DNA of 64,000 bases. Origin: Streptococcus gallolyticus subsp. gallolyticus DSM 16831. GTDB taxonomy: Bacteria; Bacillota; Bacilli; Lactobacillales; Streptococcaceae. The stretch lies in the NCBI RefSeq assembly GCF_002000985.1, contig NZ_CP018822.1:1196001-1260000 (forward strand). Direction: 5' to 3'. A model generated the notes under the pieces. The model was not told the origin of the DNA, searched no databases, and saw only the letters and a program-made list of their open reading frames with translations. The translations under genes were made by a program, and so were the position numbers. How positions within the stretch are numbered: the first letter of the stretch is position 1; each line of letters opens with the position of its first letter. This document shows, one piece after another, positions 8,050 to 16,609 of the stretch.

Positions 8050-8769
8050 TTAAAACAAACAAATCCAAGCAGATAGTAAAACACTTAAAATGCTGAAAAG
8101 TGACCCAATGAGATAGTATTCCGCAAATGTGGGGCTTTCGGAAATTTTATTATAACGAGCGATTGATTTAGCAGTAAAAACAAGTCCGATTGAGGCGAAT
8201 TGATTGAAAATGATACAAATACTCATCACAATACGCTCCAAAAGTCCAATCGTTGCTCCAGCACCTGGAATGGTGTCCATTTTTTGACTGTCCTCTGGCT
8301 GGTATTTTTGAAAGAAAATCTTGAAAATAACATTAGTTGGTTTTGTAATCAAGACGATAAACAGGATAATATTAAGCGTTTCTCCTGTTAGGAAATTTGG
8401 CAGAAATGTTCCTTTAGCAAGCGGGGCAAGTAAAAGTATAATTCCTAGATGTAACATTTGGTCCAAAAGGAAAGTTACCAACGGATTTAGCTTGAAACTA
8501 TTAGCCACATGAGGTTTTCCAAAGTCAATAATAGAATGACTAAGCAAAATAAGCAAGCTAATGCCCCAGATGCTTGGGATAAAAATAGTTACCAAAATTA
8601 ACGGAACAGCTACCCAAATGAGATGAATCAAAAGATAAGTTTTATCGGTATTTTTACGGTCGGCAACTGTTTGGCTTTGCAACTGAAAGTCTGACAAAAA
8701 GTGACAAATCAGTAACAGGGTTAATATAGGATTTTGGCTAAGGTAGTGAGAAAGACCTGTGATTGACAT
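8050..8769 (-). CDS. DUF3307 domain membrane protein
   Basis: 239 residues, mostly hydrophobic. The start ICHFLSDFQLQSQTVADRKN is the conserved N-terminal motif of DUF3307 proteins (H-x-x-x-DF-x-x-Q). A second motif LLSHSIIDFGKPH lies near residue 92. DUF3307 proteins often sit beside SatD, as here: the ATG overlaps the satD stop (TAATG). Molecular function unknown. The S. mutans sat locus is linked to acid tolerance. Confidence 0.85.
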   Translation of the reverse strand: MSITGLSHYLSQNPILTLLLICHFLSDFQLQSQTVADRKNTDKTYLLIHLIWVAVPLILVTIFIPSIWGISLLILLSHSIIDFGKPHVANSFKLNPLVTFLLDQMLHLGIILLLAPLAKGTFLPNFLTGETLNIILFIVLITKPTNVIFKIFFQKYQPEDSQKMDTIPGAGATIGLLERIVMSICIIFNQFASIGLVFTAKSIARYNKISESPTFAEYYLIGSLFSILSVLLSAWICLF

Positions 8770-9434
8770 TAGTTTAACTCCTCTCCAGCGTTTTTAAGCA
8801 GATTTAACGCACAATTTCGCGTTCGTAGGTAAACTTTGATATTGCTGCTTTTCAATCGTTTTGACAGCGCACTTGTGCTTAATTCGAGCTGTTTTCCCAA
8901 AATTTGTTGGTCAAAATGCTCATCATAAATGCCAAGTTTCAAAAGTTCCTGCAAGATAATTTCTTGGCTAGCGCGCCAATCGGACTTAATTGCTTCGCTA
9001 CTGGCAATCAGTGTATTAATAATGTTTACCTTGGTATCATCTTCAAAGGAAACAGCGATTTGCGTATTGCCGTAATCATTTTTTTGGTGGATGTAATTGA
9101 TTGCTTTTCTAGCGTGCCAGTAAGCGGGACCGTCAGCGCCAATGCTTTGCTCTGGGTTAATATCTGTCAGAATTTCTCCTAAACCAAGACCAAAACGTAC
9201 TTGATAAGGCTGCATTGCGAAGTTAATACGGTCAATTATCTGAAATAAAGGGGCGTCCAAGGTTAACAATCCTTGAAATTCATCGCCTAAAGTGATAGAT
9301 AATTTTGAAACCAAGACATCTTTAAATTCAATATTTAACTCGTTTAGGCAAGTCTCCAATGTTTTTTGGACTTGGTAACGATTATCGATTTTTTTGGAAT
9401 CAATAATATCTCCAATTAATGCAAAATAATTCAT
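8769..9434 (-). CDS. satD: SatD family protein
   Basis: 221 residues. The N-terminal 130 residues (FALIGDIIDSKKI, LGDEFQGLL) look like the nucleotide-cyclase-type fold of SatD proteins. The C-terminal part (about residues 165-215: LGKQLELSTSALSKRLKSSN) reads as a helix-turn-helix. The ATG has GAGAGG upstream. It is first gene of the satD-DUF3307-membrane protein operon. Three regularly spaced palindromes at its promoter, together with the HTH, make autoregulation likely (inference). Confidence 0.85.
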   Translation of the reverse strand: MNYFALIGDIIDSKKIDNRYQVQKTLETCLNELNIEFKDVLVSKLSITLGDEFQGLLTLDAPLFQIIDRINFAMQPYQVRFGLGLGEILTDINPEQSIGADGPAYWHARKAINYIHQKNDYGNTQIAVSFEDDTKVNIINTLIASSEAIKSDWRASQEIILQELLKLGIYDEHFDQQILGKQLELSTSALSKRLKSSNIKVYLRTRNCALNLLKNAGEELN

Positions 9435-9448
9435 AGCGTACCTCTCAT

Positions 9449-9520
9449 AAGTCTATTATAACAGACTTATCAAAAAAAGTCCGTTATAACGGCAATTATT
9501 TAAAAAGTCCATTATAACGG
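9449..9520 (-). promoter_or_regulatory. satD promoter with three 28-bp-spaced palindromes
   Basis: Three related sites: AAGTCTATTATAACAGACTT (9449-9468), AAGTCCGTTATAACGG (9477-9492) and AAGTCCATTATAACGG (9505-9520). Each is centred on TTATAA, and the centres are exactly 28 bp apart. The middle core CCGTTATAACGG is a perfect 12-bp palindrome. The first site contains the extended -10 TGTTATAAT of the promoter, with a leader of only about 14 nt. Confidence 0.75.
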
Positions 9521-9540
9521 AAAGCATATTTTCCATACAA

Positions 9541-9575
9541 TCAAAAAGAAACTGAGCATCTCTGCTTCAGCTTCT
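9541..9575 (-). terminator. Terminator after topA
   Basis: Minus strand: GAAGCTGA(A)GC / GCTCAGTTTC, with one bulge, then TTTTTG. Confidence 0.7.
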
Positions 9576-9581
9576 ATCGTT

Positions 9582-11723
9582 TTATTTAATTTTTGCTTCT
9601 TCGTAGTCGCATTCTTCATTGCTGCAGACGACTTGTTTACCACCACCGCGGATTTTCTTCTCAACCAAGAAGTCTCCAGATTTTGGACAAGAACGTCCGA
9701 CAGGTTTATCCCATGATGTAAATTCACATTCAGGATAACGATCACAACCATAGAAAATACGATTACGTTTGGTTTTACGCTCAATTACTTGACCTTTGCC
9801 ACAGACTGGACAAGTCACGCCGATTTCTTTAGTGATTGCTTTTGTATTGTGACACTCTGGGAAATTGCTACAAGCGTAAAATTTACCATAACGCCCCAAC
9901 TTGATAACCATTGGGTGTCCACAAACATCACAATCAAAGCCAGCTGGCTCATCTTTGATTTGAATTTTTTCGATTTCGGTTTCGGCTTTGGCAAGTTCTT
10001 TTTCAAATGGTTTGTAAAATTCATCGATAACTTTTTGCCATTGCTGTTTGCCTTCTTCGACTTCATCAAGTTTACCTTCCATATCAGCGGTAAATTTGAC
10101 ATCAACAATATCAGGGAAGAATTCAACAATCAAATTATTAACGATTTCACCAAGTTCCGTAGGTTCAAAACGTTTCGCAGCTAAGCGAACATAGTAACGT
10201 CTTTGGATAACGTCAAGTGTTGGTGCATAAGTCGACGGACGCCCAACGCCATTTTCTTCCAATGTTTTAATAAGTGTTGCTTCAGAATAACGAGCTGGTG
10301 GTTGCGTAAAGTGTTGTTCAGGATTTGTTGACACTTTCTTAACAATATCACCTTCAACCATGTCAGGCAACATCTTATTCTTGTCAGAATCGTTATATAC
10401 GGCTAAGTAACCGTCAAATTTTACTTGACTACCATTGGCAGTAAAGCGTACGCTATTTTGCTCCAAGTTAACTTTCATTGTGTCAAAGACTGCTGCTGTC
10501 ATTTGACTGGCAACAAAACGATTCCAAATCAATGTGTAGAGTTTTAATTGGTCTTTATCTAAGTGCTTAGCGATTGATTCTGGTGTTAGATTGACATTTG
10601 AAGGGCGAATGGCTTCGTGAGCGTCTTGAGCTCCTGAAGCATTTTTAACACGGCTACCGTGTTTAGAGTATTTTTCACCGAAACGTTCTGTGATAAAGTT
10701 TGCGGCATCATTTTGCGCAATTGGACTGATACGTGTTGAGTCAGTACGCATATAGGTAATCAAACCTTGCGTTCCGCTCTTACCAAGACTGATACCTTCG
10801 TACAATTGCTGTGCAACCATCATGGTTTTACGTGTACGGAAGTTGATTTTATTAGCAGCATCTTGTTGGAGAGATGATGTCGTATAAGGAAGTGGTGCAT
10901 TGCGACGACGTTCTTTCTTTTCAACCTTAGCTACGGTAAATTCGTCACTAGTCAATAAAGCAAGAACTTTTTGAACATCTTCGTTCGTTTCGAGTTTTAA
11001 TTTTTTACCATCAATGCCATAAAATGAAGCTTGGAATTTCTTTGTTCCTTTTTTAAAGAAACCGTCAATTGTCCAGTATTCTTCTGGTTTAAAGGCTTTG
11101 ATTTCATTTTCACGGTCAATGATCAGTTTTAATGCAACGGATTGAACACGTCCTGCTGAAAGACCTTTTTTAACTTTTTTCCAAAGCAATGGTGAGATAG
11201 AATATCCCACGATACGGTCAAGAACACGACGCGCTTGTTGAGCATCTACTAAATCCATATCGATTTGGCGTGGTTCAACAAAAGCATTTTTGACAGCGTC
11301 TTTGGTGATTTCGTTGAAAACAACACGGTTTTTGTCGTTTTCATCAAGGTCCAAAATATGAGCTAAGTGCCAAGAAATCGCTTCTCCTTCACGGTCCGGG
11401 TCACTTGCGAGATAAACTTTTTTAGACTTTTTCGCTTCTTTTTTAAGGTCGTTAATCAATGGACCTTTACCACGAATATTAATATATTGTGGTTCATAAT
11501 TATTTTCAAAATCAATAGACATGCTTGATTTTTTCAAATCGCGGATATGTCCTACTGAGGCTACAACTTTATAATTACGTCCGAGATATTTTTCAATTGT
11601 TTTTGCCTTAGCTGGAGATTCCACAATAACCAAATTTTTCTTGGCAGCTGTTTTTTTCTTTGTTGTTTTTTTGCTTGATTTTTTAACAGCTGTTGGGGCT
11701 TTTGTAGTAGTCGTCGTTGCCAT
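9582..11723 (-). CDS. topA: DNA topoisomerase I
   Basis: 713 residues. It relaxes negative supercoils. The TOPRIM domain begins [18 protein letters not shown] (about residue 31) with acidic triad DPDREGE. The active-site Tyr is in [12 protein letters not shown]. Three C-terminal four-cysteine zinc modules follow from about residue 600 ([22 protein letters not shown] plus CSNEEC). Residues 1-30 are a Thr/Ala/Lys-rich tail that precedes the usual start of the fold. It has its own TTGACA promoter. Confidence 0.97.
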   Translation of the reverse strand: MATTTTTKAPTAVKKSSKKTTKKKTAAKKNLVIVESPAKAKTIEKYLGRNYKVVASVGHIRDLKKSSMSIDFENNYEPQYINIRGKGPLINDLKKEAKKSKKVYLASDPDREGEAISWHLAHILDLDENDKNRVVFNEITKDAVKNAFVEPRQIDMDLVDAQQARRVLDRIVGYSISPLLWKKVKKGLSAGRVQSVALKLIIDRENEIKAFKPEEYWTIDGFFKKGTKKFQASFYGIDGKKLKLETNEDVQKVLALLTSDEFTVAKVEKKERRRNAPLPYTTSSLQQDAANKINFRTRKTMMVAQQLYEGISLGKSGTQGLITYMRTDSTRISPIAQNDAANFITERFGEKYSKHGSRVKNASGAQDAHEAIRPSNVNLTPESIAKHLDKDQLKLYTLIWNRFVASQMTAAVFDTMKVNLEQNSVRFTANGSQVKFDGYLAVYNDSDKNKMLPDMVEGDIVKKVSTNPEQHFTQPPARYSEATLIKTLEENGVGRPSTYAPTLDVIQRRYYVRLAAKRFEPTELGEIVNNLIVEFFPDIVDVKFTADMEGKLDEVEEGKQQWQKVIDEFYKPFEKELAKAETEIEKIQIKDEPAGFDCDVCGHPMVIKLGRYGKFYACSNFPECHNTKAITKEIGVTCPVCGKGQVIERKTKRNRIFYGCDRYPECEFTSWDKPVGRSCPKSGDFLVEKKIRGGGKQVVCSNEECDYEEAKIK

Positions 11724-11756
11724 AAGCTCACTTCCTATCAGTAATAAACTTATAAC

Positions 11757-11785
11757 ATGATAACCCGCTTTTCTTAAACTGTCAA
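11757..11785 (-). promoter_or_regulatory. topA promoter
   Basis: Minus strand: a consensus TTGACA (11780-11785), 17-bp spacer, TATCAT (11757-11762), about 27 nt before the topA ATG. Confidence 0.75.
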
Positions 11786-11817
11786 TAAAAAAGTTGTATT
11801 TAATAGAAAAAACTTGC

Positions 11818-12660
11818 TTATATTTGATATTCCGAAAGGATATCTAAGCCTGATGTGACGCATTTTGCGCCCTCTTTTATCAAATGATGACAGCCATCAG
11901 ATTTTCCATCTAAAATATTTCCTGGAATGGCAAAAACGTCTCGTCCTTCTTCCAATGCTCTTTCACACGTAATCAAACTGCCTGAGCGCAGCTTAGCTTC
12001 TACTACGATAACGCCTTGTGATAGCCCTGCAATAATACGATTTCGCTCTGGAAAATGGAATTTCAGCGGTGCTTCTCCTGCTACGTACTCACTTAATACG
12101 AGGTGATTTTTAGCCATGTACGCCTGCAACTGCTTATTTTCTTTGGGATAATAAACGTCCAGTCCGCAACCGATAACGGCAATCGATGCACCACCGTTTT
12201 TTAGAGCTGATAAATGCGCACTGGTATCAATGCCACGCGCCAACCCACTAACGATAACAAAATGATTCCCGAGTTCTTTGACAATTTTCTGTACGGATTT
12301 TGTCCCTGTTGCTGATGCTGTTCTTGCTCCTACTACTGCCATTTTTGGGCGATTAAGTAATTCTAAATTTCCTTGATAAAACAGCAAAACAGGTGGATTA
12401 TAACAATGTTTGAGTTCTAATGGGTATTCGTCATCTAGTATGGAAACACTAGGAAAACAATTAAATTCTTTGCGCAATTCTTTGGTGTCCAGTGCTTTGT
12501 ATTTTTCCATAAAAAGGATAGGATTTTTACATTTTGAGACGACTGCCATATTACGCAAAGATAGTGATTTCTCTTGCTTTTCTTGATAATCTAAAATAGC
12601 TAAAATATTAAGATTTGTTAATCCTGCTTTTTTTAATTTAAACAATTCAAAATTATTCAT
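11818..12660 (-). CDS. dprA: DNA-processing protein A (RecA loader in transformation)
   Basis: 280 residues, usual for streptococcal DprA. It protects incoming single-stranded DNA and loads RecA. The Rossmann-like DNA-binding fold shows [49 protein letters not shown] and LRSGSLIT, with an N-terminal SAM-like region. GAGGTAG lies 6 nt before the ATG. A cin-box variant lies at the right distance upstream, so it is probably a late competence gene under ComX. Confidence 0.96.
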   Translation of the reverse strand: MNNFELFKLKKAGLTNLNILAILDYQEKQEKSLSLRNMAVVSKCKNPILFMEKYKALDTKELRKEFNCFPSVSILDDEYPLELKHCYNPPVLLFYQGNLELLNRPKMAVVGARTASATGTKSVQKIVKELGNHFVIVSGLARGIDTSAHLSALKNGGASIAVIGCGLDVYYPKENKQLQAYMAKNHLVLSEYVAGEAPLKFHFPERNRIIAGLSQGVIVVEAKLRSGSLITCERALEEGRDVFAIPGNILDGKSDGCHHLIKEGAKCVTSGLDILSEYQI

Positions 12661-12682
12661 GTTTTCTACCTCACTAATTTAT

Positions 12683-12690
12683 TATTCGAA
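12683..12690 (-). promoter_or_regulatory. cin-box (ComX site) of dprA
   Basis: TTCGAATA on the minus strand matches the streptococcal cin-box TACGAATA at 7 of 8 positions and lies 22 bp before the dprA ATG. It overlaps the T-tract of the preceding terminator. Late competence promoters of streptococci have this box in the -10 position. Confidence 0.7.
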
Positions 12691-12713
12691 AAAAGCCCTG
12701 AAAAACAGGGCTT
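12688..12713 (-). terminator. Terminator after maa
   Basis: Minus strand: AAGCCCTG-TTTTT-CAGGGCTT, followed by four more T. Perfect 8-bp stem. Confidence 0.85.
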
Positions 12714-12732
12714 AGTGAGTGTATTTTACGTA

Positions 12733-13284
12733 TTAATCAAGCGTTTTTATGATTTTTGCAGGATTTCCAGCGAGAACCACGTTATCGCCAAAAGATTTTG
12801 TAACGACTGCGCCAGCACCAACGACAACGTTGTCTCCTAAGGTAACCCCAGGTAGAATGGTCACACCGCCGCCAAACCAGGCATTATCTCCAATAGTGAT
12901 TGGTGCACCGTATTCAAGACCTGAAATACGTTCTTTGGCATCAAGTGGGTGTAACGGTGTTAACAATTGACAATTTGGTCCAAACATTGCGTTGTCGCCA
13001 ATGTGAATCTCACAGACATCAAGCATGGTACAGTTATAATTGGCATAGAAATTCTCACCCACATAAATATTTGAACCATAATCACAAACAAAACGTGGAT
13101 TCATTGTTAATTTTTCACCTGTTGACCCAAACAGAGATTTTATGATCTCTCTTTGCCTGTCACGGTCGTCCTCGTTATTGAACAACTTCATTTTTTGGCG
13201 TGCTTCCAGACGCATGGCAGTTAGTTCTGCATCCCCAGCATCGTATAGTTGCCCAGCTAACATTTTTTCTTTTTCGCTTGTCAT
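12733..13284 (-). CDS. maa: Maltose/galactoside O-acetyltransferase family protein
   Basis: 183 residues with the N-terminal Mac domain (EKMLAGQLYDAGDAEL), then a left-handed beta-helix of hexapeptide repeats and the signature PLHPLDAKERISGLEYG. The active His is in that TPLHPL segment. It transfers acetyl from acetyl-CoA to a sugar. The true acceptor is uncertain. AGGAG before the ATG. It follows rnhB by one base, so it ends the rbgA-rnhB-maa operon. Confidence 0.88.
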   Translation of the reverse strand: MTSEKEKMLAGQLYDAGDAELTAMRLEARQKMKLFNNEDDRDRQREIIKSLFGSTGEKLTMNPRFVCDYGSNIYVGENFYANYNCTMLDVCEIHIGDNAMFGPNCQLLTPLHPLDAKERISGLEYGAPITIGDNAWFGGGVTILPGVTLGDNVVVGAGAVVTKSFGDNVVLAGNPAKIIKTLD

Positions 13285-13285
13285 A

Positions 13286-14065
13286 TTAAGACTCCTTTAG
13301 CATGGATTTTATTGGTTCGAATGTTTTACGGTGAATTGGTGTGATGCCATATTTTTTTAGGCCTTCTAAGTGCTCTTTGGTTCCATAGCCAACGTTTTTT
13401 TCAAAGGCATACCCAGGATAATCATTGGCATAGTCAGCCATCATGCGGTCACGTGTTACTTTAGCAACGATAGAAGCCGCTGCAATTGATAAGGAGTTGG
13501 CATCACCTTTGATGAGTGATTGTTGTGGGATCGAAGTTTCCAAATGCATGGCATCAATTAAAAGATAATCAGGTTTTGTCACCACACCTTTCAGTTGATT
13601 AATGGCTTGCAACATACCGACTTTTGTAGCTTCGTAGATATTAATTTGGTCAATGACATTATTGTCAACAATTCCGATTCCAATTCCTAGAGCACGCGCA
13701 AGGATTTCTTGATAAATTTCCTCATGGTGCTTCTTAGGAATTTTTTTAGAATCATTGAGGTGTTTAATTTTACAATTTTTTGGAAGAATAACGCACGCTG
13801 TGACAACAGGTCCTGCTAATGGTCCTCTACCAACTTCATCAATCCCAGCAATGGCTTGGTAACCCTGTTGATAAAGTTCTTTTTCGTAGCGCAGCATATT
13901 TTCCAAGCGCAAGTCTTCATCAATATCCGCTTGAATGGCTTTTTTACGCTGCTGAATCGCCTTTTGGACACCTGCACGACCATCTGACTCATAATCTTGC
14001 CAGCGTGCGTCATCAAGGCTCTCAATCGCTGCTAGCGCTTCTTTGATTTCTTTAACGGTCGCCAT
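13286..14065 (-). CDS. rnhB: Ribonuclease HII
   Basis: 259 residues. It cleaves RNA in RNA-DNA hybrids and misincorporated ribonucleotides. The core motif is [16 protein letters not shown] (about residue 75), with a further acidic residue in LLIDAM. An N-terminal stretch of about 70 residues ([13 protein letters not shown]) precedes the catalytic domain, as in other Firmicute RNase HII. I prefer the ATG at 14065, with GGAGAAG upstream, over a TTG two codons earlier. The start overlaps the rbgA 3' end. Confidence 0.95.
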   Translation of the reverse strand: MATVKEIKEALAAIESLDDARWQDYESDGRAGVQKAIQQRKKAIQADIDEDLRLENMLRYEKELYQQGYQAIAGIDEVGRGPLAGPVVTACVILPKNCKIKHLNDSKKIPKKHHEEIYQEILARALGIGIGIVDNNVIDQINIYEATKVGMLQAINQLKGVVTKPDYLLIDAMHLETSIPQQSLIKGDANSLSIAAASIVAKVTRDRMMADYANDYPGYAFEKNVGYGTKEHLEGLKKYGITPIHRKTFEPIKSMLKES

Positions 14066-14906
14066 TTTCAACTTCTCCTACGACGTCCAGAGTGTAACGA
14101 CCAAGTTTGCCTTCGCGGACATCTTTAACAAAAAGGCTGTAAAAACGGTCATAATCATCACGAAAGCCCAATTTTTGTGTCATAGCCATAATAATCTCAG
14201 GCGCTTCTTCTTCTAAGTTGATACCTTTGAAGCGTTCAACAAGACGTTCTGGATAGTATTTTTTAAAGAAATTAAGGCCGAAAATTGTTACTTCATCCAT
14301 TGGCAAAAGCTGGTCCTTGATAGCACCTGTTAAGGCGAGTTTGAGTCCTACTACTTCATCTTCGAATTTTGGCCAAAGAATCCCTGGGGTATCTAGGATT
14401 TCCAAGTCTTTATTAGACTTAAGCCATTGTTGTCCTTTAGTAACCCCTGGTTTATTACCAACAACTGCAATTTTTTTACCTGCTAAACGATTCATTAATG
14501 TTGATTTACCAGCGTTTGGAATACCGATAATCATTGTGCGCAAGGTTTCTTTTTGAATGCCACGTTCACGTAATTTAGCTAATTTATCAGCCATTAGTGA
14601 TCTGGCGGCATCGGTTACCAATTTTACAGTAGCTTGTTCTTTTGAATTAACAGCTAGGGTTTTGATGCCTTGTTTTTCAAAATAGTTACGCCATTCTTTT
14701 GTTCGATTGCTATCAGCAAGGTCGGCTTTGTTCAGAATCATCAATTTCGGTTTATCTCCGACGATTTTGGTTAACATTGGATTTTGGCTTGATAGTGGCA
14801 AACGAGCGTCAACCAAAATTGTTACAAAATCAACGTGTTTCAGATTTTCCTGAACTTGTCGGCGTGCTTTCGACATATGCCCAGGAAACCATTGGATATT
14901 AGCCAT
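14052..14906 (-). CDS. rbgA: Ribosome biogenesis GTPase YlqF/RbgA
   Basis: 284 residues with circularly permuted G motifs: G4 LNKADLAD (about 58), G1 GIPNAGKST (about 125), G2 GVTKGQQW and G3 DTPGILWP. The N-terminus [13 protein letters not shown] is diagnostic. It acts in maturation of the 50S subunit. First gene of the rbgA-rnhB-maa operon. The overlap with rnhB suggests coupling. Confidence 0.96.
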   Translation of the reverse strand: MANIQWFPGHMSKARRQVQENLKHVDFVTILVDARLPLSSQNPMLTKIVGDKPKLMILNKADLADSNRTKEWRNYFEKQGIKTLAVNSKEQATVKLVTDAARSLMADKLAKLRERGIQKETLRTMIIGIPNAGKSTLMNRLAGKKIAVVGNKPGVTKGQQWLKSNKDLEILDTPGILWPKFEDEVVGLKLALTGAIKDQLLPMDEVTIFGLNFFKKYYPERLVERFKGINLEEEAPEIIMAMTQKLGFRDDYDRFYSLFVKDVREGKLGRYTLDVVGEVENGDR

Positions 14907-15085
14907 GTAAAATAAATTCCTTTCATCGATAAGTGTTAAAACTTATATTTTATTATCATTCTTTAGTTTTTATTGCAATTAAAAGCAATTATCAAATCAT
15001 TTTCTATTATACCATAAACTATTTCTGATTATGGGGAAAAGCTTACCGCGCAGCTATTGTCATAAAGAGAAAAATCTATTCATTC

Positions 15086-15114
15086 TTGACTATCTTTTGC
15101 CAAGGCGATACAAT
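15086..15114 (+). promoter_or_regulatory. Promoter of the DUF4231 gene
   Basis: TTGACT (15086-15091), 17-bp spacer, TACAAT (15109-15114), 35 nt before the ATG. Confidence 0.75.
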
Positions 15115-15149
15115 GAAAACGTATCAAAAGGCTTACTAAAGGAGATAAG

Positions 15150-15560
15150 ATGAACGATTATACTGAAATGACGATTGAAACTTACTTGGCGGAACGTTTA
15201 ACTAAAGAAATTGCTGCTTACGAGAAAAAGAGCCACTTTCACCGTGCATGGTTTATTGTTTTTAAGGTGATTCAAATCATTGTTTTGGCGCTTGTTCCGA
15301 TTTTAGCAAGCCTTCCAATTCCTTGCTTTAAACTGCTTGCTGTCATTGCTTCGTGCCTTGTTTTGGTTCTTGAAGCTCTGCTTGCCGTTTCAAATCACAA
15401 AGATAAATGGCGTATTTATCACGCCACATCAAAAGAACTTGCTTCAGAAAAATTCACTTTTGAAACGACATCTGGCATTTATAATAAAGAAAAATTAACC
15501 GAAGACCGCTTCGCTCTGTTAGTTGACCGTTGTGAAAATATTATCAAAAATAAAGAGTAA
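15150..15560 (+). CDS. DUF4231 domain membrane protein
   Basis: 136 residues. A cytoplasmic N-terminus (TIETYLAERLTKEIAAYEKK) is followed by two helices (about residues 38-58 and 62-80) and a hydrophilic C-terminal domain. This fits DUF4231/SLATT-type small membrane proteins. AAGGAGATAAG lies before the ATG. It stands alone on the plus strand between minus-strand operons. Some SLATT proteins act as effectors in defence or death systems, but nothing here shows that. Confidence 0.75.
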   Translation: MNDYTEMTIETYLAERLTKEIAAYEKKSHFHRAWFIVFKVIQIIVLALVPILASLPIPCFKLLAVIASCLVLVLEALLAVSNHKDKWRIYHATSKELASEKFTFETTSGIYNKEKLTEDRFALLVDRCENIIKNKE

Positions 15561-15564
15561 AAAA

Positions 15565-15598
15565 CGCCCCTGTATTTAAAACAGGGGATTATTTTTTA
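15565..15598. terminator. Bidirectional terminator between DUF4231 gene and islet
   Basis: CCCCTGT (15567-15573) and ACAGGGG (15581-15587) form a stem with T-runs on both strands. It ends both the plus-strand DUF4231 gene and the minus-strand islet. Confidence 0.85.
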
Positions 15599-15798
15599 AT
15601 TTGTAAAAGTAGTATTGGAATACTCATTAGGCTTAGATAGTATAAGATATAAAACCATTCACGGCTTTGATGAAATTCTAAGTAGGTAATTCCTAAAATC
15701 AATAAACAGTACGAAAGCCATAGGAATAACACCAATTTTCGATGTTTCAGAATAAACGTAATTGGATTATTAATCAATGGTTTGATAGTTCCTTTCAA
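15589..15798 (-). CDS. Small two-helix membrane protein (islet gene 4)
   Basis: Up to 69 residues from a TTG at 15798, or 62 from a second TTG at 15777, which is nearer to the GAAAGGA ribosome site. Two hydrophobic segments (about residues 20-39 and 49-64) flank a short loop EFHQSREWF. No family recognised. It overlaps the end of islet gene 3. The last codons include a near-copy of the TAGTATT palindrome (15611-15626, 13 of 14). Confidence 0.5.
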   Translation of the reverse strand: MKGTIKPLINNPITFILKHRKLVLFLWLSYCLLILGITYLEFHQSREWFYILYYLSLMSIPILLLQIKK

Positions 15799-16087
15799 AC
15801 GTTTTTTCGGATATTACGCGATGATTAGTAATATCAAGATAATCACCGATATAACCCAGTTCATACATACCATATCCTGCAAAGCCGCCTCCAAGACTTC
15901 CTACTACTCCTGTTTTTAGATTTTCAGTAGTCGAAGGATTAAGCCCTGCCATTAAAATACGAAGATGGTTGTCTAACCAATGCAAGTAACCTTTAGCAAA
16001 AGCGTCTTTTACCCAATCAGGCTGTGCAGATTTATCTTGACTGATTTGCCAGACGGTAGCAACTTTCCCTTTATAAAGAGCTTTCAT
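15770..16087 (-). CDS. GDY-motif protein resembling small phage proteins (islet gene 3)
   Basis: 105 residues. Segments QPDWVKDAFAKGYLHW, NHLRILMAG, GYIGDYLDITN and FERNYQTI have the spacing of short phage proteins with PDW...L.I...GDYI....F.KTYE, often called PGDYG-like. A Gly-rich insert (GSLGGGFAGYG) lies between. A strong AAGGAGG site precedes the ATG, and the start overlaps the gene before it. Function unknown. The phage resemblance is from memory of the pattern, so treat it as a lead. Confidence 0.65.
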   Translation of the reverse strand: MKALYKGKVATVWQISQDKSAQPDWVKDAFAKGYLHWLDNHLRILMAGLNPSTTENLKTGVVGSLGGGFAGYGMYELGYIGDYLDITNHRVISEKTFERNYQTID

Positions 16088-16259
16088 TATCGCTCCTCCT
16101 TTCTTTTTTAACAGCTGTAAAAAATAAAATTGAAAAACCGATTAACCCAATACTGTTTAATATTAATTTCAGAGTGGATAATTCTTTTTGAAAATTAAGT
16201 AGGCACAAAATGAGAAAAAATAATGTCAAAAAAATAGCTGTTTGTGTTGATTTTTTCAT
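16071..16259 (-). CDS. Small two-helix membrane protein (islet gene 2)
   Basis: 62 residues from the ATG at 16259 (MKKSTQTAIFLTLFF), chosen because GGAAGG lies 8 nt upstream. An in-frame upstream start at 16286 would lie inside gene 1. Two helices (about residues 8-24 and 33-52) and a basic-acidic tail KKERRSDNESS. No family recognised. Confidence 0.55.
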   Translation of the reverse strand: MKKSTQTAIFLTLFFLILCLLNFQKELSTLKLILNSIGLIGFSILFFTAVKKERRSDNESSL

Positions 16260-16263
16260 CGTA

Positions 16264-16413
16264 TTACCTTCCTTCCTTTGCTTCAAAAATAGCTTTCACA
16301 AGAACCAACGTTGAAACGACCAAAAATAATCTGACGAGTGTTCCCGTTGTTGATATAATGGCTCGTATGCCAAATGCCAGAAAAATACCAGCAGCGATTA
16401 ATTTTCTGAGCAA
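16264..16413 (-). CDS. Small membrane protein (islet gene 1)
   Basis: 49 residues from a TTG at 16413 with AAGGGGGT 4 nt upstream. It begins LRKLIAAGIFLAFGIRAII and ends KAIFEAKEGR. Two hydrophobic stretches (about residues 4-20 and 28-43). It runs directly into gene 2. It is the first gene of the islet and follows an extended -10 promoter. Not recognised. Confidence 0.5.
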   Translation of the reverse strand: MLRKLIAAGIFLAFGIRAIISTTGTLVRLFLVVSTLVLVKAIFEAKEGR

Positions 16414-16444
16414 GATAACCCCCTTTTAAATCATATAACAAATC

Positions 16445-16497
16445 TAGTATTAAAATACTAAATCTAATTAATATCTATTTTTTTGTTTATTATACCA
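16445..16497 (-). promoter_or_regulatory. Islet promoter with palindrome copy 3 in its leader
   Basis: Minus strand extended -10 TGGTATAAT (16489-16497). The palindrome TAGTATT-AA-AATACTA (16445-16460, perfect) lies about 22-37 nt downstream of the predicted start and 32 bp before the first start codon, the position of a roadblock operator. Confidence 0.5.
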
Positions 16498-16574
16498 ATT
16501 TTAGCGAGCAACTCATCACCCAAGTCGTAAAATGTCATTTTTTAGTCGCGAATGGGAGAATTTGTTCAGAAAAT

Positions 16575-16605
16575 CAAAAAAAGAGACGCAATGTCTCTTT
16601 TTTTA
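16575..16605. terminator. Bidirectional terminator after the ABC-F gene
   Basis: AGAGAC (16582-16587) / GTCTCT (16593-16598) with A-run before and T-run after, so it works on both strands. It lies 5 bp after the ABC-F stop. Confidence 0.8.
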
Positions 16606-16609
16606 TATG

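Noticed and set aside
9512-9784. 90-codon frame overlapping the topA end
   Set aside because: Shadow of topA in another frame. The region between contains the topA terminator and satD operators.
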